A DNA stretch of 7,240 nt from an uncultured Campylobacter sp. (GCF_937997405.1 NZ_CALKTL010000169.1:1-7240), one strand, 5' to 3'. Positions 1 to 5,936 are shown, numbered from the stretch's first letter. Numbers and translations: made by a program. Notes: generated from the sequence alone by a model not told the origin.

Positions 1-168
1 AAGGCAGTATCCTTGCTTGTATTTATCGTAGTCGGAGAGAGAAACTATCACAAAGCCTCGTGAAGTGGAATAATCGGGGATTATACGGATAAATGCGGCG
101 CAAAGTATCGCCGCCAGAAGTAGCGTGCCTACCGCGACTTTAAATTTAACTGATTTATAAAATTTCAT
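1..168 (-). CDS. Unrecognised membrane-anchored protein, N-terminal 56 codons only
   Basis: Starts at ATG 168-166 and stays open to the left edge of the window, so only the N-terminus is visible. The start is supported by a strong ribosome site (AAAAGGAG, ending at 176) seven bases upstream. The protein begins MKFYKSVKFKVAVGTLLLAA: a short basic N-terminus (K2, K5, K8, K10) followed by a hydrophobic stretch at about residues 11-27 and then polar residues (RIIPDYSTSRGF, then SLSDYDKYKQGY). This fits either a signal anchor or an uncleaved signal peptide, with the rest outside the cytoplasmic membrane. There is no lipobox that I find convincing; the only nearby Cys (about residue 23) lies in LLAAILCAAF, which weakly resembles L-x-x-C. 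It lies downstream of the Cache sensor gene on the same strand but 140 bases away, so cotranscription is possible and not shown. I do not recognise the family. Confidence 0.75.
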   Translation of the reverse strand, partial: MKFYKSVKFKVAVGTLLLAAILCAAFIRIIPDYSTSRGFVIVSLSDYDKYKQGYCL

Positions 169-308
169 ACCGACGCTCCTTTTAAAATTTAAAATTTCAG
201 CGTAAATTTCCGCGATCTTGCGATTAAATTTAAAACGCTCGCTCGCCGCGCTGCCGCCGCCGCGACAAAGCAGGCAAGCTGCAAAACGCCTAAATTTAAA
301 TCCCGCCA

Positions 309-1127
309 CTAGCCTTCGCGGTGCAAAATTATATAGCCCAGCTTCGTGCCGTTTTCGTCCGAAAACGCCCTCACGTAAAAATAGTGGCCGTCCTTTTTGA
401 TAAAGCTCTGCGCCCCAAAATCAAGCGTCGCCAAAATCGACAAAACGTCGTAATCCGGCGCGCTATTTACGACGATAAAGTCCTTGATAACGCCTATTTT
501 ATCGTAGAAGCAGTCGGTCTCAAACCTCTTATCTACGAGGATAAAAATATCGTTTCCCATGCGGTTGATCTGCGCGATGACGTGCTCGAAATCGAGCATT
601 ATCTCGGCGCTTCCGATAAATTTACCGTCGCTAAAAACCGGCGAAATTCCGCGCATAAAAACCCCGCATCGCCCCATCTCCACAAGCGCTTTTGGAAGCA
701 AGCTCTGGCGGATCTGCAAAAGCGAATGGCGAAACGAGCTCAGATCGTCGTCGTAAAATTCGTCGCTCCAGCTCCTAGCCAGGCTTCTGGTGTTTTGCGT
801 ATGAAAATGTATCTTCACGCCCGTGTAGAAGGGCACTGCGCTTAAAATATCTTTGTATTTTTTCGTCACGTCCATACACTCGCCGTGTTTACCGCTCTCA
901 AAGCAGCGCACCACGTCGCTGTTCTGCGACAAAATCAGCGAGATCGCAAAGGCGTTTAGCTTCTCTTCGTCCACGATCTTTTCAAACAAACTCGCGCTAA
1001 AATCGAACTGCTGCTTGATTTTTATCTCGTTTTCCTCGCTTTTAAAGCGCAGGTAAAATGCAAGCGCGATGCCGCAGCAAGCAAGCGCAAAAAGGCTTAG
1101 GTATTTTTTTGAGCGCGCGCCTATCAT
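309..1127 (-). CDS. Membrane-anchored double-Cache (dCache_3-like) sensor protein without an output domain
   Basis: The 272-residue protein has a basic N-terminus, one membrane helix (about residues 9-27) and then a region that reads as the periplasmic double-Cache sensor found in chemoreceptors, sensor kinases and diguanylate cyclases. Family-like blocks are KIHFHTQNTRSLARSW (105-120), DDDLSSFRHSL (126-136), and the hydrophobic ligand-pocket strand with GVFMRGISPVF (155-165), followed by DGKFIGSAEIMLDFEHV (167-183). A second, smaller lobe spans about 193-268. In this family the sensor is normally followed by a second membrane helix and a HAMP, MCP, kinase or GGDEF domain; here the protein stops (TAG) right after the last Cache strand (KLGYIILHREG). 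So it could be a stand-alone ligand-binding protein working with a partner, or the remnant of a longer receptor. The ATG (1127-1125) overlaps the HIT stop codon as ATGA and has only a poor ribosome site, suggesting translational coupling. Cache assignment is from motif recognition, not a search. Confidence 0.8.
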   Translation of the reverse strand: MIGARSKKYLSLFALACCGIALAFYLRFKSEENEIKIKQQFDFSASLFEKIVDEEKLNAFAISLILSQNSDVVRCFESGKHGECMDVTKKYKDILSAVPFYTGVKIHFHTQNTRSLARSWSDEFYDDDLSSFRHSLLQIRQSLLPKALVEMGRCGVFMRGISPVFSDGKFIGSAEIMLDFEHVIAQINRMGNDIFILVDKRFETDCFYDKIGVIKDFIVVNSAPDYDVLSILATLDFGAQSFIKKDGHYFYVRAFSDENGTKLGYIILHREG

Positions 1128-1495
1128 CTGAATTCCATCTTTAAATTTGCCGCTAAAATTTCTGCAAATTCGCTAAATTCCGGCAGATTTAGCTTGCCGT
1201 TTCGCATCTTTTTTCCCCAGACGGACTCTGGAAAAAAGCTGTCGTTTTTAAAGCGCGCTTGGACGTGAAAATGCACGCGCGGCACGTAGTTGGCAAAGCT
1301 TGCGATATTTATTTTATCGGGCGCGTAAAACTCCCGCAGGCTCTTTTCGCACTGAATCACGGCGCGCCACAGATGCGCCAGCGTCGCCTCGTCGCAGTCG
1401 CTAAGCTCTTTAAATTTGGCCTTCGTAAAGACCTTCACCCACGGCACTTCGTGCTCCTCGTGCTCCACGTAAATCATCTCATCTTCGTAAATCAT
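1124..1495 (-). CDS. HIT (histidine triad) family protein, Ap4A-hydrolase-like, with HxHxQ active-site motif
   Basis: The 123-residue cytosolic protein carries the histidine-triad block VPRVHFHVQARF (71-82), in which H75 and H77 are the first two triad histidines; H77 would be the nucleophile that is nucleotidylated. The third position, usually His, is Gln (Q79), as in the GalT branch of the superfamily (HxHxQ). The following NDSFFPESVWGKK (84-96) resembles the tail seen in bacterial dinucleoside-polyphosphate (Ap4A) hydrolase-like HIT proteins. Likely chemistry is hydrolysis or transfer on a nucleoside phosphate; the substrate cannot be read from sequence. The start at 1495 was chosen over an upstream in-frame ATG at 1534 because AAGGAG (1506-1501) lies five bases before it and MIYEDEMIYVEHEEHEVPW is the usual HIT-type N-terminal strand, while the extra 13 residues look like untranslated leader. 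It is first in a pair with the Cache protein (ATGA overlap). Confidence 0.9.
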   Translation of the reverse strand: MIYEDEMIYVEHEEHEVPWVKVFTKAKFKELSDCDEATLAHLWRAVIQCEKSLREFYAPDKINIASFANYVPRVHFHVQARFKNDSFFPESVWGKKMRNGKLNLPEFSEFAEILAANLKMEFR

Positions 1496-1500
1496 CGCTT

Positions 1501-1506
1501 CTCCTT
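1501..1506 (-). promoter_or_regulatory. Ribosome binding site deciding the HIT gene start
   Basis: On the minus strand this reads AAGGAG, followed by the five-base spacer AAGCG and then ATG at 1495. It sits inside the extended reading frame that begins at 1534 and is the main reason for preferring the shorter protein. Confidence 0.8.
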
Positions 1507-1564
1507 GAAAACGGAATTTTAATGCAAAGCCCATTAAAGCTCGGTAAATTCCTCTTACATAAAT

Positions 1565-1570
1565 AATATA
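1565..1570 (-). promoter_or_regulatory. Possible -10 element for the HIT-Cache pair
   Basis: Minus-strand TATATT (1570-1565), followed on that strand by further AT-rich sequence and leaving a leader of roughly 60 bases before the HIT ATG. The region is so AT-rich that several other hexamers would score similarly; this is the best placed of them. There is no clear -35, which is normal for Campylobacter housekeeping promoters. Confidence 0.35.
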
Positions 1571-1587
1571 CTAAAATACATTAATTA

Positions 1588-1614
1588 AATATATCTATAA
1601 AATCTCGATATATT
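1588..1614. repeat. Inverted repeat, possible operator upstream of the MFS gene
   Basis: AATATATC (1588-1595) and GATATATT (1607-1614) are perfect 8-base reverse complements separated by 11 bases. The right arm ends 14 bases before the -10 element at 1629, so the pair covers the region where a -35 would lie and just upstream of it. That is where a dimeric repressor or activator of the transporter would bind. The local sequence is AT-rich, which raises the chance of coincidence. Confidence 0.4.
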
Positions 1615-1625
1615 CGTAATTTTTA

Positions 1626-1634
1626 TGCTATAAT
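1626..1634 (+). promoter_or_regulatory. Extended -10 promoter for the MFS transporter gene
   Basis: TGCTATAAT: a perfect TATAAT (1629-1634) with the TG of an extended -10 one base before it (1626-1627). Transcription would begin near 1641, only about 16 bases before the ATG at 1657, just ahead of the ribosome site AAAGGA (1645-1650). The match to the sigma-70 consensus used in Campylobacter is strong; the short leader follows from it. Confidence 0.7.
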
Positions 1635-1656
1635 TCTATTTTTTAAAGGAATATAT

Positions 1657-2865
1657 ATGAAATCAGTTTGGATAATGATCCTATGCGCCGCGGCGATTTT
1701 GATGATTACGATGGGCATTCGTATGTCATTAGGTCTTTTCGTGCAGCCTATAATGCAAGTAAATTCCCTATCCATCGCACAAGTAAGCTTTGCGATGGCA
1801 ACTACGCAGCTGGTATGGGGCTTTTCGCAACCGCTTAGCGGGATACTTGCAGACAAGCTCGGTGCCTACGTCGTGCTGTTTTGGGGCAGCGTGCTTTTGG
1901 CGATTAGTTGCACTCTTGTGCCGTTATTTAGTAGTGAAAGCGCGCTTGTATTAACGATGGGTTTTGGGCTTGCACTGGGGCTTGGCGCGGGTAGTTTTCC
2001 GATTCTAATGAGCCTAATGGCAAAGCGCCTGCCATTTTCTATCCGCTCGGTTGCTAGCGGAGTGCTAAATGCAGGCGGCTCGTTCGGGCAGTTTTTATTT
2101 GCGCCGATGATTGGGTTTTGTATCGCAACGCCTGCTTTGGGATACGGTGGCGCATTTTTTACGCTCGCAGGGCTTAGCTTGCTAATTCTGCCGCTTGCAA
2201 GACTTTTGGCAGGTAGTAAAATTCTATTTGGCGAACAAACCAGCCTGCATGAAGAAGATAAGCGCAGCTTAGGCGAAGTTCTGCGTTTGGCACTGCGCGA
2301 TAAAAGCTATATTTTGATAAATTTAAGCTTTGCTACGTGCGGTTTTCACGTAGCGTTTTTAGTGACGCACTTGCCTAGCGAAGTAGCGCTAAGCGGGCAT
2401 GGCGCGCAGGTAGCGTCCTTTTCGCTCGCACTGATTGGCATCGCAAACATCGTAGGCAGCTTATTCGTAGGATGGTGTGTTTCCAAAGTGCGATGTAAAG
2501 TCATTTTATTTTGTATATATGCCCTGCGTATCGCTCTTATTGGTGCTTATGTGCTCTCACCCAAAGATAGCCTTACGTTTTATATCTTCAGCGTGGGATT
2601 AGGATTTACCTGGCTAGCGACCGTACCGCCTACTGCGGCTGCCGTCGGTAAGCTGTTGGGAACGCGATATTTAGCAAGCCTATTTGGATTTACGATGCTT
2701 TCGCATCAAATCGGTGGATTTTTTGGCGCATATATCGGAGGTCTTGCAGTACGGGCATACGGCGCGTATGATTATATGTGGTATTTGGATATGACGCTAG
2801 CGGCTATTGCGGCTCTGCTAAGCCTGCCTGTGCGTGAAGCTAAGATGAAGCACGTTAAATTTTAA
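1657..2865 (+). CDS. Major facilitator superfamily transporter, YcxA/monocarboxylate-transporter-like
   Basis: The 402-residue integral inner-membrane protein has the hydrophobic pattern of twelve helices in two halves, split by a charged cytoplasmic loop at about 190-216 (EQTSLHEEDKRSLGEVLR). The MFS signature loop between helices 2 and 3 is present as SGILADKLGAYVV (61-73). The first helix carries GIRMSLGLFVQPI (20-32), a pattern seen in the bacterial MFS group related to monocarboxylate and oxalate/formate transporters (G-x-R-x-S-x-G-x-F-x-x-P). Helix 4 holds GLALGLGAGSF (104-113 region) and the second half has GFTWLATVPPTAAAVGKLLG (316-335). It probably moves a small organic anion or drug by proton or antiport coupling; the substrate is not readable. 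It appears monocistronic, with its own promoter and an AAAGGA ribosome site six bases before ATG. Length is normal for the family and no frame damage is seen. Confidence 0.9.
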   Translation: MKSVWIMILCAAAILMITMGIRMSLGLFVQPIMQVNSLSIAQVSFAMATTQLVWGFSQPLSGILADKLGAYVVLFWGSVLLAISCTLVPLFSSESALVLTMGFGLALGLGAGSFPILMSLMAKRLPFSIRSVASGVLNAGGSFGQFLFAPMIGFCIATPALGYGGAFFTLAGLSLLILPLARLLAGSKILFGEQTSLHEEDKRSLGEVLRLALRDKSYILINLSFATCGFHVAFLVTHLPSEVALSGHGAQVASFSLALIGIANIVGSLFVGWCVSKVRCKVILFCIYALRIALIGAYVLSPKDSLTFYIFSVGLGFTWLATVPPTAAAVGKLLGTRYLASLFGFTMLSHQIGGFFGAYIGGLAVRAYGAYDYMWYLDMTLAAIAALLSLPVREAKMKHVKF

Positions 2866-2931
2866 AAATTTTATGGGGTTTTGAAATTTACGGACGGAAT
2901 TTTCGCGAAATTTTGCAAGCCAAATTACGAC

Positions 2932-2955
2932 AGAATTTTGAAAATTTTAAAATTT
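2932..2955. repeat. AT-rich repeat, copy 1 of a near-identical pair
   Basis: Reads AGAATTTTG, then AAAATTTTAAAATTT at 2941-2955. Copy 2 at 3073-3095 is the same except for one A fewer after the G. Both contain the self-complementary word AAATTTTAAAATTT. They lie in the spacer between the convergent MFS and yigZ genes. Their role is unknown: they may be part of the genome-wide AAATTT word bias, or weak AT-only hairpins at gene ends. Confidence 0.6.
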
Positions 2956-3072
2956 ATCGGATTTTATGTTTCGCACGATGAAATTTCACTTTAGCTTTAA
3001 AATTCCGCTGCGATAAAATGCAAAATCCGCTTATGCTTTCAAATTTAGCCTGGGTGAGCTTTTAAATTTTAT

Positions 3073-3095
3073 AGAATTTTGAAATTTTAAAATTT
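3073..3095. repeat. AT-rich repeat, copy 2, with a 16-base perfect palindrome over the yigZ stop codon
   Basis: Second copy of the repeat at 2932-2955. Its right part, GAAATTTTAAAATTTC (3081-3096), is a perfect 16-base palindrome and includes the yigZ stop codon (TAA, 3089-3087) and its last codons. It could serve as a weak hairpin at the end of the yigZ transcript, but it lacks GC pairs except the outermost. Confidence 0.55.
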
Positions 3096-3695
3096 CGGCT
3101 CGTGCAGCATTTTAAGAGCTGGCGCGAGAGCGCCTGCAAAGCCCATAAATTTTTCAAATTCCTCCGCGCTAAGCTCTGCGTTAAACTCCGCTCCCACAGC
3201 GCCGAAGCTCGCTTCATAAACGAAACCCGATTTTTTTAAAAAATGTTCAAATTTAGCCACCGCCGCAAACGGCACGAAAAATATGCACTTCTTACGCAGC
3301 ACGAATTCCACTAGTTCTGCAGCATCTGCAGCGGCGTTTATCGCGGCATTTGCGCTACTAGTGTACGCGCGCACGAGCCCACCGGTGCCTAGCTTGATGC
3401 CTCCGAAGTAGCGCACCACGAGCACGGCGGCATTAATTAGCTCGGCGCCGCGAAGCGCGTTTAGACACGGCGCGCCCGCGGTCGATTTGGGCTCGCCGTC
3501 GTCGCTCGAGTTTTCTACGATCTGCCCGGGCTCGTTCAGCGCGCGATACGCCCAGACGATATGGCGCGCTTTAGGATGCTGCTGCCTCAACTGCGCACGT
3601 AGCGTCTCAAAGCTTGCTAGCGGCGCTAGATAGGCGATGAAACTTGATTTTTTAATCTCCTGTGCGGCGCTGATCTCTTTTTCAATCGTTTTCAA
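3087..3695 (-). CDS. yigZ: YigZ/IMPACT family protein (UPF0029), TTG start
   Basis: The 202-residue protein, of normal length for the family, has the UPF0029/IMPACT N-terminal domain at about 12-120, with the diagnostic blocks KARHIVWAYR (42-51), SDDGEPKSTAGAPCLNALRG (64-83) and VVRYFGGIKLGTGGLVRAY (93-111). A small C-terminal ferredoxin-like domain (DUF1949 type) spans about 135-195. Bacterial members are cytosolic and structurally known, but their biochemical role is unsettled; the eukaryotic IMPACT/Yih1 relatives act on the Gcn2 stress pathway, which bacteria lack. The first codon is TTG, supported by AAAGGA five bases upstream and by the N-terminus KTIEKEISAAQEIKKSSFIA, which matches where relatives begin; no in-frame ATG lies nearby. 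It is divergent from galU across a 70-base promoter region. Family call is secure, cellular function open. Confidence 0.93.
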   Translation of the reverse strand: MKTIEKEISAAQEIKKSSFIAYLAPLASFETLRAQLRQQHPKARHIVWAYRALNEPGQIVENSSDDGEPKSTAGAPCLNALRGAELINAAVLVVRYFGGIKLGTGGLVRAYTSSANAAINAAADAAELVEFVLRKKCIFFVPFAAVAKFEHFLKKSGFVYEASFGAVGAEFNAELSAEEFEKFMGFAGALAPALKMLHEPKF

Positions 3696-3700
3696 GGCTT

Positions 3701-3706
3701 TCCTTT
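3701..3706 (-). promoter_or_regulatory. Ribosome binding site supporting the TTG start of yigZ
   Basis: Minus-strand AAAGGA (3706-3701), spacer AAGCC, then TTG at 3695-3693. A good site at the ideal distance from a non-ATG codon argues that TTG is the true start. Confidence 0.75.
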
Positions 3707-3727
3707 GCGGAATTTTATCTTTTTTGC

Positions 3728-3735
3728 ATTATAAT
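3728..3735. promoter_or_regulatory. Shared palindromic -10 element, divergent promoters for yigZ (-) and galU (+)
   Basis: ATTATAAT is a perfect 8-base palindrome that contains TATAAT on both strands: plus 3730-3735 and minus 3733-3728. On the plus strand the predicted start near 3742 leaves about 24 bases to the galU ATG; on the minus strand a start near 3721 leaves about 26 bases to the yigZ TTG. Both leaders hold a good ribosome site (AAAGGAG 3755-3761 for galU). Runs of T flank the element in the sense expected for each direction. No other TATAAT lies in the 70-base spacer. Symmetric -10 elements are known to drive divergent transcription in bacteria; use here is inferred. Confidence 0.7.
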
Positions 3736-3765
3736 AAAAGTTCAAAAAAAGATCAAAGGAGCTTC

Positions 3766-4602
3766 ATGATCCAGACTTGTTTATTTCCCGCGGCGGGTTA
3801 CGGCACGCGCTTTTTGCCCGCGACCAAATCGCTACCAAAAGAGATGCTTCCGATCCTTACCAAGCCGCTCATTCACTACGGTGTGGATGAGGCGCTGGAG
3901 GCGGGCATGGACAATATGGCTTTCGTCACGGGTCGCGGCAAACGCGCGCTGGAGGATTATTTCGACCGTAGCTACGAGCTGGAGGATCAAATTTCAGGCA
4001 GCAGCAAGGAGTATCTGCTCGACGAGATCAGGGCGCTTATGAAGCGCTGCACCTTCTCTTTTACGCGCCAAGAGCAGATGAAGGGGCTCGGTAACGCGAT
4101 TTATACGGGTAAAATTTTAATCCGCGACGAGCCTTTCGGCGTGGTGCTCGCAGACGATCTGTGCGTGAACGAAAACGGCGAGGGCGTGCTTGCGCAGATG
4201 GTTAAAATTTATGAAAAATACCGCTGCAGTGTCGTTGCAGTAATGGAGGTGCCGCCGCAGGACGTAAACAAATACGGCATCATCGCGGGAAAGAGCATCA
4301 GCGACGATCTAATAATGGTCTCGGATATGATCGAAAAACCTGAACCTAGCGAGGCTCCGTCGAGCTTAGCCATCATCGGGCGCTACATCCTAACACCTAA
4401 TATTTTCGATCTCATTGAGCAGACGGCGCCCGGTAAAAACGGCGAGGTGCAGATCACCGACGCGCTTTTGAAACAGGCTCAAAACGGCGTGGTGATCGCG
4501 TATAAATTTAAAGGCACTCGCTTCGACTGCGGCTCAGTAAAAGGCTACGTGGAGGCGATCAAATATTTCTACGAGCGAGAATTCGGCGATGGTAAAAAAT
4601 GA
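3766..4602 (+). CDS. galU: UTP--glucose-1-phosphate uridylyltransferase
   Basis: GalU joins UTP and glucose-1-phosphate to give UDP-glucose and pyrophosphate in the cytosol, the entry to UDP-glucose and UDP-galactose for lipooligosaccharide, capsule and glycan synthesis. The 278-residue protein shows the family's nucleotidyltransferase fold: FPAAGYGTRFLPATKSLPKE (7-26) with the G-x-G-T-R loop and catalytic-site lysine, VLADD (127-131) with the metal-binding Asp, MIEKPEPSEAPSS (188-200), LAIIGRYIL (201-209), NGEVQITDAL (225-234) and FDCGSVKGY (253-261). Length equals typical bacterial GalU. ATG 3766 was chosen because AAAGGAG lies four bases before it and MIQTCLFPAAGYGT is the usual N-terminus; an upstream in-frame ATG at 3637 would run through the promoter and antisense to yigZ. 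It overlaps pgi by 14 bases, so the two are almost certainly one transcript. Confidence 0.97.
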   Translation: MIQTCLFPAAGYGTRFLPATKSLPKEMLPILTKPLIHYGVDEALEAGMDNMAFVTGRGKRALEDYFDRSYELEDQISGSSKEYLLDEIRALMKRCTFSFTRQEQMKGLGNAIYTGKILIRDEPFGVVLADDLCVNENGEGVLAQMVKIYEKYRCSVVAVMEVPPQDVNKYGIIAGKSISDDLIMVSDMIEKPEPSEAPSSLAIIGRYILTPNIFDLIEQTAPGKNGEVQITDALLKQAQNGVVIAYKFKGTRFDCGSVKGYVEAIKYFYEREFGDGKK

Positions 4603-5851
4603 GCTGTTTTTCCCTCCGGCAAAAGAGGGCGCGCTAGAGGAGGTGGCGGCAAAGATCCGCGCCGAATACGAAAGCGGCGAGATAGGCTACTACCGCCTGC
4701 CGCAGCAAGGCGCAGACGAAATAGCGCGGGCGCAGGAATTTTTTAGCGCACGAAGCTACGACGGGGTCGTGCTTTTGGGCATCGGCGGCTCCAGCGTGGG
4801 CGTGCGAGCGCTTTATGAGATGCTGCATCCGCGCGTAAGAAAGAATTTACGCTTTGAAATTTTGGATAATCTCGACGGACACAGTGTAAACCGCGCGCTA
4901 GAAGGGCTAAATTTTGCTCGCACGATCTTCATCGTATCGTCCAAATCAGGCGGCACGATCGAGACGATCTCGCTTTTTAAAGTAGTTTTGGATCGCTTCG
5001 GCGTGCGCGATCTAAAAAGCCTGGCGCGTAATTTCATCTTCATCACCGATGCAGGCTCGCCGCTGGATATCTTCGCGCGTGAGCACGGCGCCTGCGTGAT
5101 AAATATGCCTGCTAACGTAGGCGGTCGTTTTAGCGTGTTAAGTGCAGTAGGGCTAGTGCCCGCAGTTGGGCTAGGCCTTGATGCAAGCGCGATGCTACGC
5201 GGAGCTGCCGCCGCAAAAGAGCGGTATCTGGATGAAATTTTAGCAGGCGATCCCGCTAAAATCGCGGAGAATAAAATTTTACGAAAAGCCCATCACTACG
5301 CCACGCACAAAAGTGCGAAAATCAATGTCCTTTTTAGCTATGGCGACGCGCTGCGCGCATTGGGCGAGTGGTACGTACAGCTATGGGCGGAAAGCCTAGG
5401 TAAAAAGATCGGCTTTAGCCGCGAGGGACTTACTCCTGTAGGGCTTGTAGGCTCGCGCGATCAGCACAGCTTCCTTCAGCTCATAATGGACGGCGTAAAG
5501 GATAAGACCGTGACTTTCTTAAAGCTCACGGACAACGGCATTGCGGACGCGGTGCCCGGTATCAGTCTGCAAGGTCTTGAGGGCTGTGACTTCGTAAACG
5601 GCATGCGACTGGATGAGGTGCTAAATCTTCAGTGCGATGCTACGCTGCAAGCCGTACTAAATGAGGGCATCAGCGTCGATCTTATCGAGGTTCCGCAGCT
5701 TTGTGAACAGAGCGTGGGCGAGCTATTTTACTACTTTGAGCTGCTAACTAGCGCCACCGGAGCAATACTGGGCGTCAGCACCTACGATCAGCCAGGCGTC
5801 GAGGTAGGCAAGAGAATTTTAAAATCGCTAGTTTTGAAATCGCGGGATTAA
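4589..5851 (+). CDS. pgi: Glucose-6-phosphate isomerase
   Basis: Pgi interconverts glucose-6-phosphate and fructose-6-phosphate in the cytosol. The 420-residue protein belongs to the compact bacterial type, about 130 residues shorter than the E. coli enzyme. Visible blocks are LLGIGGSSVGVRAL (62-75), the phosphate-binding SSKSGGTIET (117-126), the PGI signature NVGGRFSVLSAVGL (176-189), WAESLGKK (266-273) with the likely catalytic base E268, GSRDQHSFLQ (288-297) with the ring-opening H293, and the C-terminal QPGVEVGKRI (401-410) with K408. All key catalytic residues are therefore present. ATG 4589 lies inside the end of galU and has only a modest upstream purine run (GAGCGAG, 4573-4579), so translation is probably coupled to galU. 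In Campylobacter, which often cannot use glucose, the enzyme would mainly run toward glucose-6-P to feed GalU via phosphoglucomutase. Confidence 0.97.
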   Translation: MVKNELFFPPAKEGALEEVAAKIRAEYESGEIGYYRLPQQGADEIARAQEFFSARSYDGVVLLGIGGSSVGVRALYEMLHPRVRKNLRFEILDNLDGHSVNRALEGLNFARTIFIVSSKSGGTIETISLFKVVLDRFGVRDLKSLARNFIFITDAGSPLDIFAREHGACVINMPANVGGRFSVLSAVGLVPAVGLGLDASAMLRGAAAAKERYLDEILAGDPAKIAENKILRKAHHYATHKSAKINVLFSYGDALRALGEWYVQLWAESLGKKIGFSREGLTPVGLVGSRDQHSFLQLIMDGVKDKTVTFLKLTDNGIADAVPGISLQGLEGCDFVNGMRLDEVLNLQCDATLQAVLNEGISVDLIEVPQLCEQSVGELFYYFELLTSATGAILGVSTYDQPGVEVGKRILKSLVLKSRD

Positions 5852-5919
5852 ATTTCGCTTCTATTTTACGGGGGTACGGAATTTCGGCGCATTCGATTTT
5901 ACTTAGGCTAAATTTTTAG

Positions 5920-5931
5920 AATTTTAAAATT
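5920..5931. repeat. AT-only palindrome AATTTTAAAATT downstream of pgi
   Basis: A 12-base perfect palindrome in the pgi-VOC spacer, another instance of the word found at 2942-2955 and 3082-3095. With no GC pairs and no GC-rich terminator anywhere between pgi and the next gene, I cannot say where the galU-pgi transcript ends. Confidence 0.5.
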
Positions 5932-5936
5932 ACCGA

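Noticed and set aside
241..274. GC-rich run (GCC/GCG repeats) as a terminator after the Cache gene
   Set aside because: I could not find a stable stem with a following T run on the minus strand; it may simply be a low-complexity stretch.
321..845. A 174-codon open frame on the plus strand opposite the Cache gene, with smaller ones at 559-756 and 853-1056
   Set aside because: No ribosome site, no recognisable domain, and it lies wholly antisense to a gene with clear protein motifs; it is a by-product of codon bias.
1259..1522. Plus-strand open frame opposite the HIT gene
   Set aside because: Antisense to the conserved HIT motif and without start signals.
1496..1534. Longer HIT protein from ATG 1534
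   Set aside because: The AAGGAG at 1506-1501 would lie inside the coding sequence, and the added residues do not look like part of the fold.
2866..3086. A CRISPR-like or tandem array made of AAATTTT words
   Set aside because: Spacing is irregular, the units are short AT words, and there are no unique spacers of constant length or cas genes.
3637..3765. Upstream extension of galU from ATG 3637
   Set aside because: It would cross the promoter and its own ribosome site and run antisense to yigZ; the conserved GalU N-terminus starts at 3766.
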